The notes: a model not told the origin generated them from the letters alone. Numbered from the stretch's first letter, positions 6,338 through 14,492 are shown. The stretch: DNA of 33,929 nucleotides from Comamonadaceae bacterium (GCA_947450645.1 CANFWH010000025.1:1-33929); one strand, 5' to 3'. Made by a program: numbers and translations.

Positions 6338-7389
6338 GAGAGTCTTTCTTCGCGGTGGATACCAAGTGCTTTGTGGATAGGTTGATCTGAGAAGCTGAAC
6401 AGCGTGCAGCCCACAGAAGAGGATAACTGGATATTGTGCCAAGAAGGAATGACGAAATGGTCGCGCTTTTTGAAGTGGAAGACATGTTCGCTGGTCACAC
6501 CAGTAATACGTACTGCTCCCTCACCTTCAAGCACGCTGTAAACCACACCATCCGTTTGGCGGTGCGGCTTACCGGCAAATCCTTTAGGTAGGCGCTGCAT
6601 AAAAGTAGCAATCGTCGGCATCGGCGAGCCACCCGTTGTCGGATTGATATAAGCCAGCTTGAAACCATCCCAAGCGTCAATTTTGGCACTGCGCTCAAGA
6701 GTATGCAACGCTTCCATCGTGCGGGCTATTGGGTAGCTAAACAGTGGCGAGGTGCGTCCGTAGGGCGACGCATAGATGCTGTCGTGTCGCACGGGCGCCA
6801 TGTTGTGACCAAATTTTGCGAAGCCTTCCCCCTCGGTTTTGGTCACTTTTTGCGACTTGCTCGTATCGTTTTCAGCAAAGCCTGCATCAAAGAAACGGAT
6901 CGTAGGAATATCGAGCCCATCCAGCCACACCATCGGCTTATCGCTCTCATTTCCGTGGTCGTGCCAAGTCCAACTCGGGGTGATGATGAAGTCGCCCTCG
7001 TGCATAGCGGTGCGTTCGCCATCAACAGCGGTATAAGCACCATCGCCTTCAACGATAAAGCGCAGGGCGCTTTGCGTGTGGCGATGGCTGGGCGCTATCT
7101 CGCCAGGCAAGATGAGCTGCAAGCCAGCGTACAGTGACTGCGTGATGGCAGATTGACCGCGCAGCGCAGGGTTCTCTAGTATCAGCACACGGCGCACGGC
7201 CTCTTCAGCGGTAATCACTTCGCCAGCCCTTGCTAGATATGGCCTCACGGCCTCATAGCTCCAAAAAGCAGGATCACATGGCGTGAGTGGCGCTTGGGGT
7301 ACGAGTGCATGCAGCACCTCCCACAAAGGCGTGAGATTGTGCGGTGACATGTCTGCGTAGAGCTGTTGGCGTTGTTGCTGCGTGTTCAT
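6334..7389 (-). CDS. nagI: Gentisate 1,2-dioxygenase
   Basis: This 351-residue bicupin enzyme opens the ring of gentisate (2,5-dihydroxybenzoate) with O2 to give maleylpyruvate, using Fe(II). The first cupin carries the iron ligands, with H102 and H104 in SHRHTQSALRFI and H143/H145 in TWHDHG. The second cupin (about 255-340) contains KPHRQTDGVVYSVLEG. Length and order of motifs match the NagI/GtdA family. It is the fourth gene of the minus-strand operon, 7 bases after the ferredoxin gene, and overlaps the hydrolase gene by 4 bases. Confidence 0.93.
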   Translation of the reverse strand: MNTQQQRQQLYADMSPHNLTPLWEVLHALVPQAPLTPCDPAFWSYEAVRPYLARAGEVITAEEAVRRVLILENPALRGQSAITQSLYAGLQLILPGEIAPSHRHTQSALRFIVEGDGAYTAVDGERTAMHEGDFIITPSWTWHDHGNESDKPMVWLDGLDIPTIRFFDAGFAENDTSKSQKVTKTEGEGFAKFGHNMAPVRHDSIYASPYGRTSPLFSYPIARTMEALHTLERSAKIDAWDGFKLAYINPTTGGSPMPTIATFMQRLPKGFAGKPHRQTDGVVYSVLEGEGAVRITGVTSEHVFHFKKRDHFVIPSWHNIQLSSSVGCTLFSFSDQPIHKALGIHREERLS

Positions 7390-7396
7390 ATCGGAT

Positions 7397-7711
7397 TTAC
7401 TTGATCTTTAGCCAAATGCGCTGATCTTTGATTTGAACAGGATAAGTCCGTATATCTGTGGTGAGCGGTGCGCACATGGCTTCGCCTGTGCAAACATCAA
7501 AGCGCCCTTGGTGCATTGGGCATTCAATCTCCGATCCTTCCAAAAACCCATCGCTCAAGCGAGCTGCGCCATGGGTGCACAGGTTGTCGGTGGCAAAAAT
7601 CGTACCATCAACCTCGTAGAGAGCAATCTCGCGGGCAGCTGCCATCACGCTGATGACGCTCATTTCAGGAACGGCTGCTAGCGCCGCAATGTCGATCCAT
7701 GTATCAGTCAT
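7397..7711 (-). CDS. nagAb: Rieske [2Fe-2S] ferredoxin of the salicylate hydroxylase system
   Basis: The 104-residue protein is a Rieske-type ferredoxin with cluster ligands C45 and H47 (CTHG) and C64 and H67 (CPMH). It carries electrons from a flavin reductase to the oxygenase encoded just upstream. There is no signal peptide, as expected for a cytoplasmic ferredoxin. The gap to the small-subunit gene is 12 bases and to gentisate dioxygenase 7 bases. The reductase that would feed it is not encoded in this window. Confidence 0.9.
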   Translation of the reverse strand: MTDTWIDIAALAAVPEMSVISVMAAAREIALYEVDGTIFATDNLCTHGAARLSDGFLEGSEIECPMHQGRFDVCTGEAMCAPLTTDIRTYPVQIKDQRIWLKIK

Positions 7712-7723
7712 GGGAGTCCTTAT

Positions 7724-8209
7724 TTAAATGGGGTAGATGATGGAGTTGGCAATCATCTCGCTATCGTAGACGCATAAGCGGGATTGAAACTTGAGCCCAG
7801 CAACTGTGCGCACAATAACATCACGGTAGAAGCCCACATTAAAGACCGTTGATTCGCCATCCAACTTGGTGCGTATCACCGCGTAATTGGCTTCTGAACA
7901 AATGCGTTCACCGTCAGTGGCTTCCTCTACGGACGTGATACGGGGAGCCCCCACAATGTGCCGCTGATAGTACGGGTCGTGGTACAGCGTCTCCTTCACG
8001 CTATACACGCGGTCTTCCATCATGCCCTTGCTCTCTAGCGCCAGCAAACACAGTGGAAAACCTTGCTCAAAATTTTCGCGCGGTTGTAATCGGTAGGTGC
8101 CTGTCTCGATAAAAAACTCAGGCCATTGTTCCCAGCGATCTGAGTCGCAGGCCATGGCATAGTCGTTGTAGAGGTTGACTAGCTCAAAGTAGGTGTTGAA
8201 GTCGATCAT
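7724..8209 (-). CDS. nagH: Aromatic ring-hydroxylating oxygenase small (beta) subunit, salicylate 5-hydroxylase type
   Basis: The 161-residue protein fits the ring-hydroxylating dioxygenase beta subunit family (NTF2-like fold), with RWEQWPEFF near the N-terminus and GFYRDVIVR near the C-terminus. It has no catalytic residues and stabilises the alpha-beta hexamer. Its start overlaps the alpha-subunit stop by 4 bases (ATGA), so the two subunits are translationally coupled. NagH is the best match given the alpha subunit and the gentisate genes beside it. Confidence 0.88.
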   Translation of the reverse strand: MIDFNTYFELVNLYNDYAMACDSDRWEQWPEFFIETGTYRLQPRENFEQGFPLCLLALESKGMMEDRVYSVKETLYHDPYYQRHIVGAPRITSVEEATDGERICSEANYAVIRTKLDGESTVFNVGFYRDVIVRTVAGLKFQSRLCVYDSEMIANSIIYPI

Positions 8210-9510
8210 GTGGACACTCCAGTCGCTTCAGTGCTGATACCCATCACCTTGCGCCAATACGCGTACATCCCGCGGATCAAGGTTTCGGTCACCATGTGAT
8301 CCGCATTGCTAACATCGTGTCCGCCCATCTCAATTACCGTACGATGCGCGGGCTTTTGTTCAAAGCCTTCTTGTGACCATTCAATCACTTCGCCGTCATC
8401 TGCCGACACGTAACCCGCTGGCCCAAATAGATTAGCTTGAATCAATCGGCGCTCTTGCATCTCGGGCGTATCGTCTTCAAATCCAAAGTGCGTCCATACA
8501 AAATCGAATGAACCGTGACCGCTGGGCTGTATGTGCCGCATCGACACGCTATTGACTTGCTGCTGAACAATGAGGCTTGGAAAGATCGTGGTCATCACGG
8601 CGGTTGGGCCGCCCCACCACGCCTCGGGAACGATATCTAGCTGCCGCATATCTTGCAGCGTCATGTGGTCTTTGTAGCTTTGCACGCCGCCCACCACTTC
8701 TTCATTTTTATCACCCTGACCGCGCGTGGAAATCATGGCGGCGTGGCGAAAATGCGCATCCATTTTGAGTTCAGATTTGTTGTCCGCACGCCAGAGTCCA
8801 AACGTAGAAAACCAAGTGTGCAGCAGACCTGGGTGATACGGGTCTTTGATGTTTTCTTGCATCAACTTCCAATTGCCAGGAATGCGTTGACGCCTGTAGC
8901 CCAAAATTTTGATCTTGCGTTCGCTGCTAAACACGCGATCAAAATAATGCAGGATGGTTTCACCTAAAAACGATTCCAAAGATTCAATCTCGTGATCGAA
9001 CGACGCAAACACCACACCGCCGCGCACGGCGATTTTGAGCTTCGTTAAATTGTGGTCGCTGGGTTTGAAGTCCTTGGGCATCCCGCCATTGACTTTGCCG
9101 TCCTCCTTCACGCCGCGCCGAAAGGGCACGCCCTGCAAATCGCCCTTGAGGCTGTAATTCCACTGGTGGTACGGGCACAAATAATCTTGTTTGTTGCCGC
9201 TGCGTTCACGGCAAAACCTTAGCCCGCGGTGCGCACAGACGTTTTCAACGACGCTGATTGAACCATCGGCATCGCGCGCCATGATGACCGAGCGCTCGCC
9301 AATGGCGGAGCGTCTAAAGTCGCCTGCGTTGGGGATTTCAGCTTCCAATCCGACATAGCACCAGTGGCCTGAATAGAAAAACTTATCTAGTTCCTGGGCG
9401 TGTATATCGTCCCGCGTGTAAGCCCAAAAAGGCACGCGGCTCACGCCTTCGCTGGATCCGTCTTGTGGCCAGTCTGGCATTTTTTGAAAATGAATAGGAT
9501 CTTCTTTCAT
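8206..9510 (-). CDS. nagG: Salicylate 5-hydroxylase-type oxygenase large (alpha) subunit
   Basis: This 434-residue oxygenase component would hydroxylate salicylate or a related benzoate to gentisate. The N-terminal Rieske domain has C92 and H94 (CAHRG) and C112 and H115 (CPYHQW). The catalytic domain has D223, H226 and H231 ([15 protein letters not shown]), two of the mononuclear iron ligands plus the bridging aspartate. Blocks such as [13 protein letters not shown] and [20 protein letters not shown] resemble NagG of the naphthalene/salicylate systems. It is the first gene of the operon, with GGAGAT just before the ATG. Substrate is inferred from family and context; anthranilate or a substituted salicylate is possible. 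Confidence 0.88.
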   Translation of the reverse strand: MKEDPIHFQKMPDWPQDGSSEGVSRVPFWAYTRDDIHAQELDKFFYSGHWCYVGLEAEIPNAGDFRRSAIGERSVIMARDADGSISVVENVCAHRGLRFCRERSGNKQDYLCPYHQWNYSLKGDLQGVPFRRGVKEDGKVNGGMPKDFKPSDHNLTKLKIAVRGGVVFASFDHEIESLESFLGETILHYFDRVFSSERKIKILGYRRQRIPGNWKLMQENIKDPYHPGLLHTWFSTFGLWRADNKSELKMDAHFRHAAMISTRGQGDKNEEVVGGVQSYKDHMTLQDMRQLDIVPEAWWGGPTAVMTTIFPSLIVQQQVNSVSMRHIQPSGHGSFDFVWTHFGFEDDTPEMQERRLIQANLFGPAGYVSADDGEVIEWSQEGFEQKPAHRTVIEMGGHDVSNADHMVTETLIRGMYAYWRKVMGISTEATGVST

Positions 9511-9571
9511 TGCAACATCTCCTATTGACGACCTCTAATTTATGAACAAATGTAATTTTGGAGAGAGTAGC

Positions 9572-9620
9572 TTTATAAGTAAATGCATCCACTCATATAG
9601 ATAGAATCACCGTTGTGAAT
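9572..9620 (-). promoter_or_regulatory. nag operon promoter with NahR-like LysR operator
   Basis: On the minus strand, 9620-9604 reads ATTCACAACGGTGATTC, an interrupted inverted repeat close to the ATTCAC-N-TGAT type sites bound by NahR/NagR. TATAAA (9577-9572) lies about 26 bases further on and is a reasonable -10. The -35 position has no good match, as is usual for LysR-activated promoters, and the operator is then centred near -65. The same site lies 14 bases before the lysR start codon, so the regulator could also repress itself. Not tested; assigned by pattern and position. Confidence 0.6.
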
Positions 9621-9633
9621 AAAGGGTGGGCTT

Positions 9634-10539
9634 ATGGATTTAAGACAAATCGACCTTAATCTCTTGGTGATCTTTCATCAAATGATGATTGATCGGCGTG
9701 TTTCTTTGTCGGCAGAAAAGTTGGGACTGACGCAACCAGCGGTCAGCAACGCGCTTAAACGTCTGCGGACTTTATTAAAAGACGAGTTGTTTGTACGAAC
9801 AGCAAGGGGCATGGAGCCGACGCCATATGCCTTGCATTTGTCTGCCCCAGTTGGACAGGCTTTAGACGCTTTAAAAAGCGCGTTTAAAGAACGCGATGTG
9901 TTCGAACCCATGACAAGCACGCGAACTTTCACTTTGGCAATGACCGACATTGGTGAGATTTACTTTATGCCTCCCTTGCTAGAAGCGCTCGCGCGGCTTG
10001 CCCCACATATCAAAATCAGCACGCTTAGAAACAATGCGGGTCATCTGAAAGAAGAAATGGAAGCGGGAACTGTGGATGTGGCACTGGGATTACTGCCTCA
10101 ACTAAAAGCTGGTTTTTTTCAGCGCCGCCTTTTCCAGCATCGTTACGTTTGCATGTTTCGCAAAGGACATCCTACGGCGAAGAACCCGATATCACTCAAG
10201 AGTTTTTCTGCGCTAGAGCACCTTGGTGTTATCGCAGCGAACACTGGTCATAGCGAGATGGAAGCACTGCTGGAGAGAAGGGGAATCAAACGGCATGTGC
10301 GCCTAATCGTGCCTCATTTTGTCGCTGTTGGGCACATTCTTCAAAGAACAGATCTGATTGCTACCGTTCCAGAGCGCTTTGCTGTTCGCTGCGAAAAGCC
10401 TTTTGATTTGGTTGCATCGCCGCTTCCAGTTAAATTACCAGAAATTTCGATTAACTTGTTCTGGCACGCTAAATACAATCGCGAGCCCGCAAATGTGTGG
10501 CTTCGCCAGTTAATGATTGAATTATTTTCAGATGCTTAA
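9634..10539 (+). CDS. nagR: LysR-family regulator of the nag operon (NahR/NagR-like)
   Basis: The 301-residue protein has a LysR-type winged helix-turn-helix (about 5-65: LSAEKLGLTQPAVSNALKRL) and a C-terminal effector domain that fits the NodD/NahR/LinR subclass. It is transcribed divergently from nagG, with 123 bases between start codons and the NahR-like operator in that gap. Members of this subclass activate salicylate or hydroxybenzoate genes when their aromatic inducer binds. GGGTGGG precedes the ATG. Its last 12 bases overlap the end of msrA on the other strand. Confidence 0.85.
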   Translation: MDLRQIDLNLLVIFHQMMIDRRVSLSAEKLGLTQPAVSNALKRLRTLLKDELFVRTARGMEPTPYALHLSAPVGQALDALKSAFKERDVFEPMTSTRTFTLAMTDIGEIYFMPPLLEALARLAPHIKISTLRNNAGHLKEEMEAGTVDVALGLLPQLKAGFFQRRLFQHRYVCMFRKGHPTAKNPISLKSFSALEHLGVIAANTGHSEMEALLERRGIKRHVRLIVPHFVAVGHILQRTDLIATVPERFAVRCEKPFDLVASPLPVKLPEISINLFWHAKYNREPANVWLRQLMIELFSDA

Positions 10540-11058
10540 TTGCAAAAACGTCTTGCGAAATTTCTCTACCTTCGGCCCCACCACAAACGCGCAGTAACCT
10601 TGATTGGGGTTGTTCGCAAAATAGTTTTGATGGTAATCCTCGGCCTTGGAGTAGTTGTCCACAAACGCGACCTCGGTCGTGATGTGGCTAAATGTTTTGT
10701 CTGCAATCAGCTTGGCAATAAAAGCTTTCACCTCAGATTCTTGCCCGCCGCTAGTCACGTAGATACCGCTACGGTATTGGGTTCCCGAGTCATTGCCTTG
10801 GCGGTTCAACGTGCTAGGGTCGTGGACGACAAAGAAGATTTGCAGGATTTGATCGAGGCTAATCACGTTTGAGTCAAAAGTAATTTTGACGACTTCGTTA
10901 TGCCCCGTCCGCCCCGTGCAAACTTGCTCATAAGTTGGATTTTTTCCGTAACCGTTGGTATAGCCCGACTCCACAGATGTCACGCCTTTAACGTGCAGAT
11001 ACACCGCTTCCGTGCACCAGAAACAGCCGCCTCCAAGGGTTATGGTTTGTGTCGTCAT
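10528..11058 (-). CDS. msrA: Peptide-methionine (S)-S-oxide reductase MsrA
   Basis: The 176-residue enzyme reduces methionine S-sulfoxide in proteins. It has the MsrA signature GGGCFWCTEA with nucleophile C12, and conserved Y/D blocks (GTQYRSGIY, AEDYHQNYF). There is no recycling cysteine near the C-terminus, so regeneration probably uses C15 or an external thiol. The start overlaps the stop of the DUF1932 gene by 4 bases, so the two are co-translated. The gene converges on the LysR gene with a 12-base overlap. Confidence 0.95.
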   Translation of the reverse strand: MTTQTITLGGGCFWCTEAVYLHVKGVTSVESGYTNGYGKNPTYEQVCTGRTGHNEVVKITFDSNVISLDQILQIFFVVHDPSTLNRQGNDSGTQYRSGIYVTSGGQESEVKAFIAKLIADKTFSHITTEVAFVDNYSKAEDYHQNYFANNPNQGYCAFVVGPKVEKFRKTFLQLSI

Positions 11059-11981
11059 TTCTTACTCGCAATCATTAAATCCGCAGCTTCACGCCATTTG
11101 TAGTCTTTTGGTAAATTTGCAAAAACGCCTTTAACTTTTAGCGCCGCAATACTGGCTTGCTTGGCTGCAATGGCACTTGCCATTAACGACTCAAATCCTG
11201 ACTCGCGCACCGTGGCTGCCGACTCAACCATTTCCTCGGAGCGTCGCTTGCCATGCATGATGACGCGGCTAAACAAATAGTCTCCTTGCTTCTCCCAATC
11301 AATTTCGGGAAAAGTCTCCACCAGCGTTGGGATGACGTAATCTTCTACGCCGTAATGCCGCGCCGTGGTGTAGCTCTCTATCACTAAGGCTTCCAACCCT
11401 TTAATCATCACGCTTCGGCACATCTTGATGGCTGAGGCAACGCCTAATTTTTCAGACACCATCTTCGCGTCAAAGCCAAGCGGAGTAAGGGCCGCAGCAA
11501 GGGTGGAGGCATGTAGGCCGCCCAGCAACATGGGCGTGGCGATGCCGTAAGGCGGTACCGATGTCATCACGCCTGCTTCAACGTAATGTCCTCCCGCTGC
11601 GTCAATCAGTTTAGCGCAGGCCTGTTTAGTAGCAGGCGAAGCTGAGTTGAAATCCAAAAAATAAGTACCGCGTTTGATGTGTTGCGCCGCCTCTTCGGCC
11701 ACGGCCAAGGTGTTGCTAGCCGTGACGCAGGAGATGATGAGCGAGGTTTGTTGACACAGCTCAAACACCGAGCCACTTGCTGCGATGCCGCGGTCTCGTG
11801 CATGGGCTCGCTCGGCACTGGAGTCATCAAATTTCAAATCCCAAGCACCAACCCAAGCCACGCCCAGCTTGGCTTGCGGCTTGAGTGCCACGGCAAAAGT
11901 TTTGCCCACTTCGCCGTAGCCGATAAAGCCGATGCTTTGAATGATGCGCTGGTTGAGTAATGATGCTGTGTCGATAGTCAT
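11055..11981 (-). CDS. NAD(P)-dependent beta-hydroxyacid dehydrogenase-like protein, DUF1932
   Basis: The 308-residue protein has an N-terminal Rossmann fold with GFIGYGEVG at 18-26, preceded by a hydrophobic strand. The C-terminal helical region is of the DUF1932 type found in 6-phosphogluconate/3-hydroxyisobutyrate dehydrogenase relatives. GVASAIKMCRS probably contains the conserved catalytic lysine. Members reduce or oxidise small hydroxyacids or related carbonyl compounds; the substrate here is not known. It is divergent from the maleylpyruvate isomerase gene, with 20 bases between starts, and sits inside the aromatic-acid region, so a link to that pathway is possible but unproven. Confidence 0.82.
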   Translation of the reverse strand: MTIDTASLLNQRIIQSIGFIGYGEVGKTFAVALKPQAKLGVAWVGAWDLKFDDSSAERAHARDRGIAASGSVFELCQQTSLIISCVTASNTLAVAEEAAQHIKRGTYFLDFNSASPATKQACAKLIDAAGGHYVEAGVMTSVPPYGIATPMLLGGLHASTLAAALTPLGFDAKMVSEKLGVASAIKMCRSVMIKGLEALVIESYTTARHYGVEDYVIPTLVETFPEIDWEKQGDYLFSRVIMHGKRRSEEMVESAATVRESGFESLMASAIAAKQASIAALKVKGVFANLPKDYKWREAADLMIASKK

Positions 11982-12001
11982 AAGATGATTATTATCGAGC
12001 T

Positions 12002-12637
12002 ATGAAACTCTATAACTACTTCCGCTCATCCGCGTCTTTCCGCGTCCGCATCGCCTTGAATTTGAAAGGTTTGCCTTTTGAATACGTTCCGATTCACTTG
12101 GCCAAGGGCGATCACAAAAAGCCTGAGTACGCGGCCATTGCAGCTGATGGTTTGGTGCCGCTACTTGATACAGGCGAAGTCAGCTTGAGCCAATCGATGG
12201 CGATCATCGAGTACTTGGACGAACTGCACCCCACGCCTGCGCTACTTCCAGCAGATGCGCTCGGACGCGCCAAGGTGAGGGCACTAGCGCAAAGCATCGC
12301 TTGCGAAATTCATCCGCTCAATAACCTGCGCGTACTCAAATACCTAGTGAAAGAACTCAAGGTTGACGAAGAAGCCAAAAACACCTGGTATCGCCATTGG
12401 GTGCGCGAAGGCTTGGAGAGCTTTGAGCGCCAATTGGCGCAATTGCCGTCAAGCACCTTTTGCTATGGCGATACGCCAACGCTCGCTGACTGCTGCTTAG
12501 TTCCGCAAATCGCAAACGGCAAGCGTTTTAATGTGAACTTTGACGGATTGCCACGCACCATGGCGGCTTATGAAGCTTGTATGAAGCTGGATGCCTTCAT
12601 CAAAGCATCGCCAGAGAATTGCCCTGATGCAGAGTGA
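12002..12637 (+). CDS. nagL: Maleylpyruvate isomerase, glutathione-dependent (zeta GST)
   Basis: The 211-residue protein is a zeta-class glutathione transferase. The N-terminal thioredoxin-like domain has YFRSSASFRVRIALNLKG, where A11 stands at the position held by cysteine in typical maleylacetoacetate isomerases. QSMAIIEYLDE (G-site) and a helical C-terminal domain with GDTPTLADC follow. It isomerises maleylpyruvate to fumarylpyruvate, the middle step between the dioxygenase at 6334-7389 and the hydrolase at 5645-6337. That pairing favours maleylpyruvate over maleylacetoacetate. It is separate from the nag operon and on the opposite strand. No strong ribosome binding site is visible before the ATG. 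Confidence 0.85.
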   Translation: MKLYNYFRSSASFRVRIALNLKGLPFEYVPIHLAKGDHKKPEYAAIAADGLVPLLDTGEVSLSQSMAIIEYLDELHPTPALLPADALGRAKVRALAQSIACEIHPLNNLRVLKYLVKELKVDEEAKNTWYRHWVREGLESFERQLAQLPSSTFCYGDTPTLADCCLVPQIANGKRFNVNFDGLPRTMAAYEACMKLDAFIKASPENCPDAE

Positions 12638-12688
12638 CTTTACCTCTTGAAAAACAACCAATAAACAAGCCATTCACAGGAGATTCAG

Positions 12689-12760
12689 ATGACCAGATTA
12701 TTCCGCAGTCGTCAGATTATGTTGCAAGCTTTGCGGCATACATTACGTTATGCCTTTTGA
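12689..12760 (+). CDS. Small basic ORF with good ribosome binding site, interrupted by the cassette
   Basis: AGGAG (12678-12682) lies before an ATG that opens a 23-residue frame (MTRLFRSRQIMLQALRHTLR then YAF). It is short and arginine-rich, and I recognise no family. The integron cassette boundary (12747/12748) falls in codon 20. If the cassette is removed at its two crossover points, codon 20 remains an arginine codon and is followed directly by TAA, so the original peptide would have had 20 residues. It may be a real small protein, a leader peptide or chance. Confidence 0.3.
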   Translation: MTRLFRSRQIMLQALRHTLRYAF

Positions 12761-13573
12761 GTCACTGTGCAAATGGAAAAAGTAAAAATAAAGCTCGTCA
12801 CAATCGGCCACCTCCCGTTGCACCTGAACCTCCGGCAGATTTCAGCGTGGGACTCAGAAGTATTTGAACTTGTCCACGGGATTGATAATTTCGATCTGCG
12901 CTGTGATTCGGATGGCACTGGCTGGGAGTTTTCCGACGTACTCTTGAGAGAACAACTTCCTGCTCACACTGGTGCTGACTTTCTCTTGGCAATCGTCAAC
13001 GTACCTATTGAAGCAAACTGGTACTCTAGGCGACTTGGGAACAACCAGATCGTCTTTACGTTCAGCCAAATTAGAGAGTTTCTTGCTTGGGAAAACATCC
13101 CTCTTGAAAACGCAATTCTTCGGGTCCTTTACGCCTACACGCTTCTCTATCGCCGCTCGGGGAACAAAATTCCCGGATTTGGCGAAGCACCAAGTTTTAC
13201 TCATGACGAAACGCGCGGTTGCCTTTTCGACATGAATGGCATTAAGTCCGATCTGGTTGAGTCGTGCGATAAACCTGTTGTGTGTGGCGAGTGCGAAGAA
13301 CGCCTAAGAAACGAGCGCGTGTCTACCCAAACGATTAAGACAGTGCAAAAGGAGATAAAACAAATTCGTAAGCACTTGTACTTCAGGGCGTTCGACTTCG
13401 TTAAGGCGAAGCCTGTAATCGCACTAGCCATCTCAAGTATGTTTGCAATTTTTCTCGGTGTTGCGGGGTCGTTAATAGCTTCGTTCGTATACGACAGCAT
13501 TAAGTCATCACCGCCAGCAGGCATAACAAGTCAATCCAGCGGACCCGCTGAAGCGGGCCGCTGATTTCCAACG
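12748..13573 (+). mobile_element. Solitary integron gene cassette
   Basis: The segment begins just inside G|TTATGCC (12747-12754) and ends just inside G|TTAACAC (13573-13580). Its 3' end is a 59-bp attC whose left core GGCATAAC (13520-13527) is the exact reverse complement of the 5' boundary GTTATGCC, as required when a circular cassette opens at its attC. One gene fills the 826 bases, starting 25 bases from the 5' boundary and stopping within attC, the normal cassette layout. No integron integrase or second attC is in the window, so this is either a stray insertion at a secondary site or a single-attC remnant. Confidence 0.85.
12773..13564 (+). CDS. Cassette-encoded uncharacterised membrane-anchored protein
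   Basis: The 263-residue product belongs to no family I can name. Residues 1-130 look like a mixed alpha/beta domain (DFLLAIVNVPIEANWYSRRL, IVFTFSQIREFL). A block THDETRGCLFDMNGIK follows, then a CGEC pair that could bind metal. A charged helical stretch (about 190-210) leads to one strong hydrophobic segment (about 220-240), then a short tail. Topology would be a large cytoplasmic domain on a single C-terminal anchor. A GTG at 12767 is an alternative start; neither has a clear ribosome binding site, which is common for cassette genes. The TGA stop lies in attC. Confidence 0.8.
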   Translation: MEKVKIKLVTIGHLPLHLNLRQISAWDSEVFELVHGIDNFDLRCDSDGTGWEFSDVLLREQLPAHTGADFLLAIVNVPIEANWYSRRLGNNQIVFTFSQIREFLAWENIPLENAILRVLYAYTLLYRRSGNKIPGFGEAPSFTHDETRGCLFDMNGIKSDLVESCDKPVVCGECEERLRNERVSTQTIKTVQKEIKQIRKHLYFRAFDFVKAKPVIALAISSMFAIFLGVAGSLIASFVYDSIKSSPPAGITSQSSGPAEAGR

Positions 13574-13579
13574 TTAACA
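13521..13579 (+). other. attC recombination site (59-base element)
   Basis: Left core GCATAAC (13521-13527) is followed by a 5-base spacer and then the left inner arm AATC-C-AGCGG (13533-13542), with C13537 unpaired. The central stem CCCGC/GCGGG encloses a TGAA loop (13544-13557), with A13543 bulged. The right inner arm CCGCTGATT (13558-13566), a 6-base spacer and the right core GTTAACA (13573-13579) complete it. Length, order and extrahelical bases match attC folding. The right core is the target-side sequence, so it need not pair perfectly with the left one. Confidence 0.85.
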
Positions 13580-13628
13580 CGTCTCAGAAAAGTTGATGGT
13601 GATGGGTATGAAATTGAATGCGCTCAGT

Positions 13629-14438
13629 TCAATGCCCGACAGAGAAATCATTCAAACCCGTGCGATCCACGCCACGTAGCAACCACAGCGGACGCTTGGC
13701 AAAATTAACCGCTACACCTGTTTTGCCGTCCATTGGTTTAAGCGAGCGATCAAAGAGCGACGTCGCTGGCATATAGCGCAAAGCCACGCCAGTTCTACGT
13801 TTCTTTGAGGTGTTGGCTTTTGCACCATGGATCATGTACACATCGTGCAGCGACATTTGGCCTGGCTCTAGTTCAATATCAACGGCGGTATCTTCCTCAA
13901 ACGACCCCGCCTTCATGCGCTGCTGCAAAGTTAAATCTAGCCGATCTTCGTGCAAGTGCTCGTGCAGATTTTTGCCGATATGCGATTTTGGAATCACGCG
14001 CAAGCAACCGTTTTCAATGATTGATTCTTCTAGTGCCACCCACACCGTGCAAGTAGCCAGCGGGCGAATCGGCCAATAGTGTCCGTCTTGGTGCCAAGGT
14101 GTTTCAAAGCCATCGCCCGCAGGTTTGCAAAACACGTGAGCGCCCCACAGGATCACGTCGTTGCCAATGACGTCACTTACCAACTCAACGATGTCGGGGT
14201 TTTTAGCCAGCGCCAAAAAATCAGCCACACCGCGTACGCCTTCGCCGTTGTCTGCGCCGCCTTGTCGCTCCACGTGGGCTGACACTAGTTTTTCTGGGCG
14301 AACACCTGGGTTGCGGCGGATGAGTTCGTTGAGAGCATCCACCATCGTTTGCACCTGTGTCGCGGGCAAGCGAAACTTTGGGATAACCCAGCCTTGTTGC
14401 TGGTATTGTTCGATCTCTGCTGGTAAAAGTTTGGCCAT
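13629..14438 (-). CDS. Phytanoyl-CoA dioxygenase (PhyH) family oxygenase
   Basis: The 269-residue protein is an Fe(II)/2-oxoglutarate-dependent oxygenase. It has the HxD pair H116/D118 (WHQDGHYW) and a distal H204 (YMIHGAKANTS) as the iron facial triad, with R214 or R215 placed to bind 2-oxoglutarate. The family includes phytanoyl-CoA hydroxylase, ectoine hydroxylase and many small-molecule hydroxylases, so the substrate is not predictable. It diverges from the tartrate dehydrogenase-like gene with about 54 bases between starts. Its 3' end faces the integron cassette. Confidence 0.85.
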   Translation of the reverse strand: MAKLLPAEIEQYQQQGWVIPKFRLPATQVQTMVDALNELIRRNPGVRPEKLVSAHVERQGGADNGEGVRGVADFLALAKNPDIVELVSDVIGNDVILWGAHVFCKPAGDGFETPWHQDGHYWPIRPLATCTVWVALEESIIENGCLRVIPKSHIGKNLHEHLHEDRLDLTLQQRMKAGSFEEDTAVDIELEPGQMSLHDVYMIHGAKANTSKKRRTGVALRYMPATSLFDRSLKPMDGKTGVAVNFAKRPLWLLRGVDRTGLNDFSVGH

Positions 14439-14492
14439 GCATTACTCCTTTTTTCTTCTAGCTTCTATCTTATTTGAAAGTCATTGATAAAC

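Noticed and set aside
12638-12746. A second attC or an attI site upstream of the cassette
   Set aside because: No paired core or inner-arm symmetry is visible, so nothing supports an integron platform here.
13538-13563. GC-rich hairpin at the end of the cassette gene as an intrinsic terminator
   Set aside because: No T-run follows, and the flanking arms and cores extend it into a full attC site, which explains it better.
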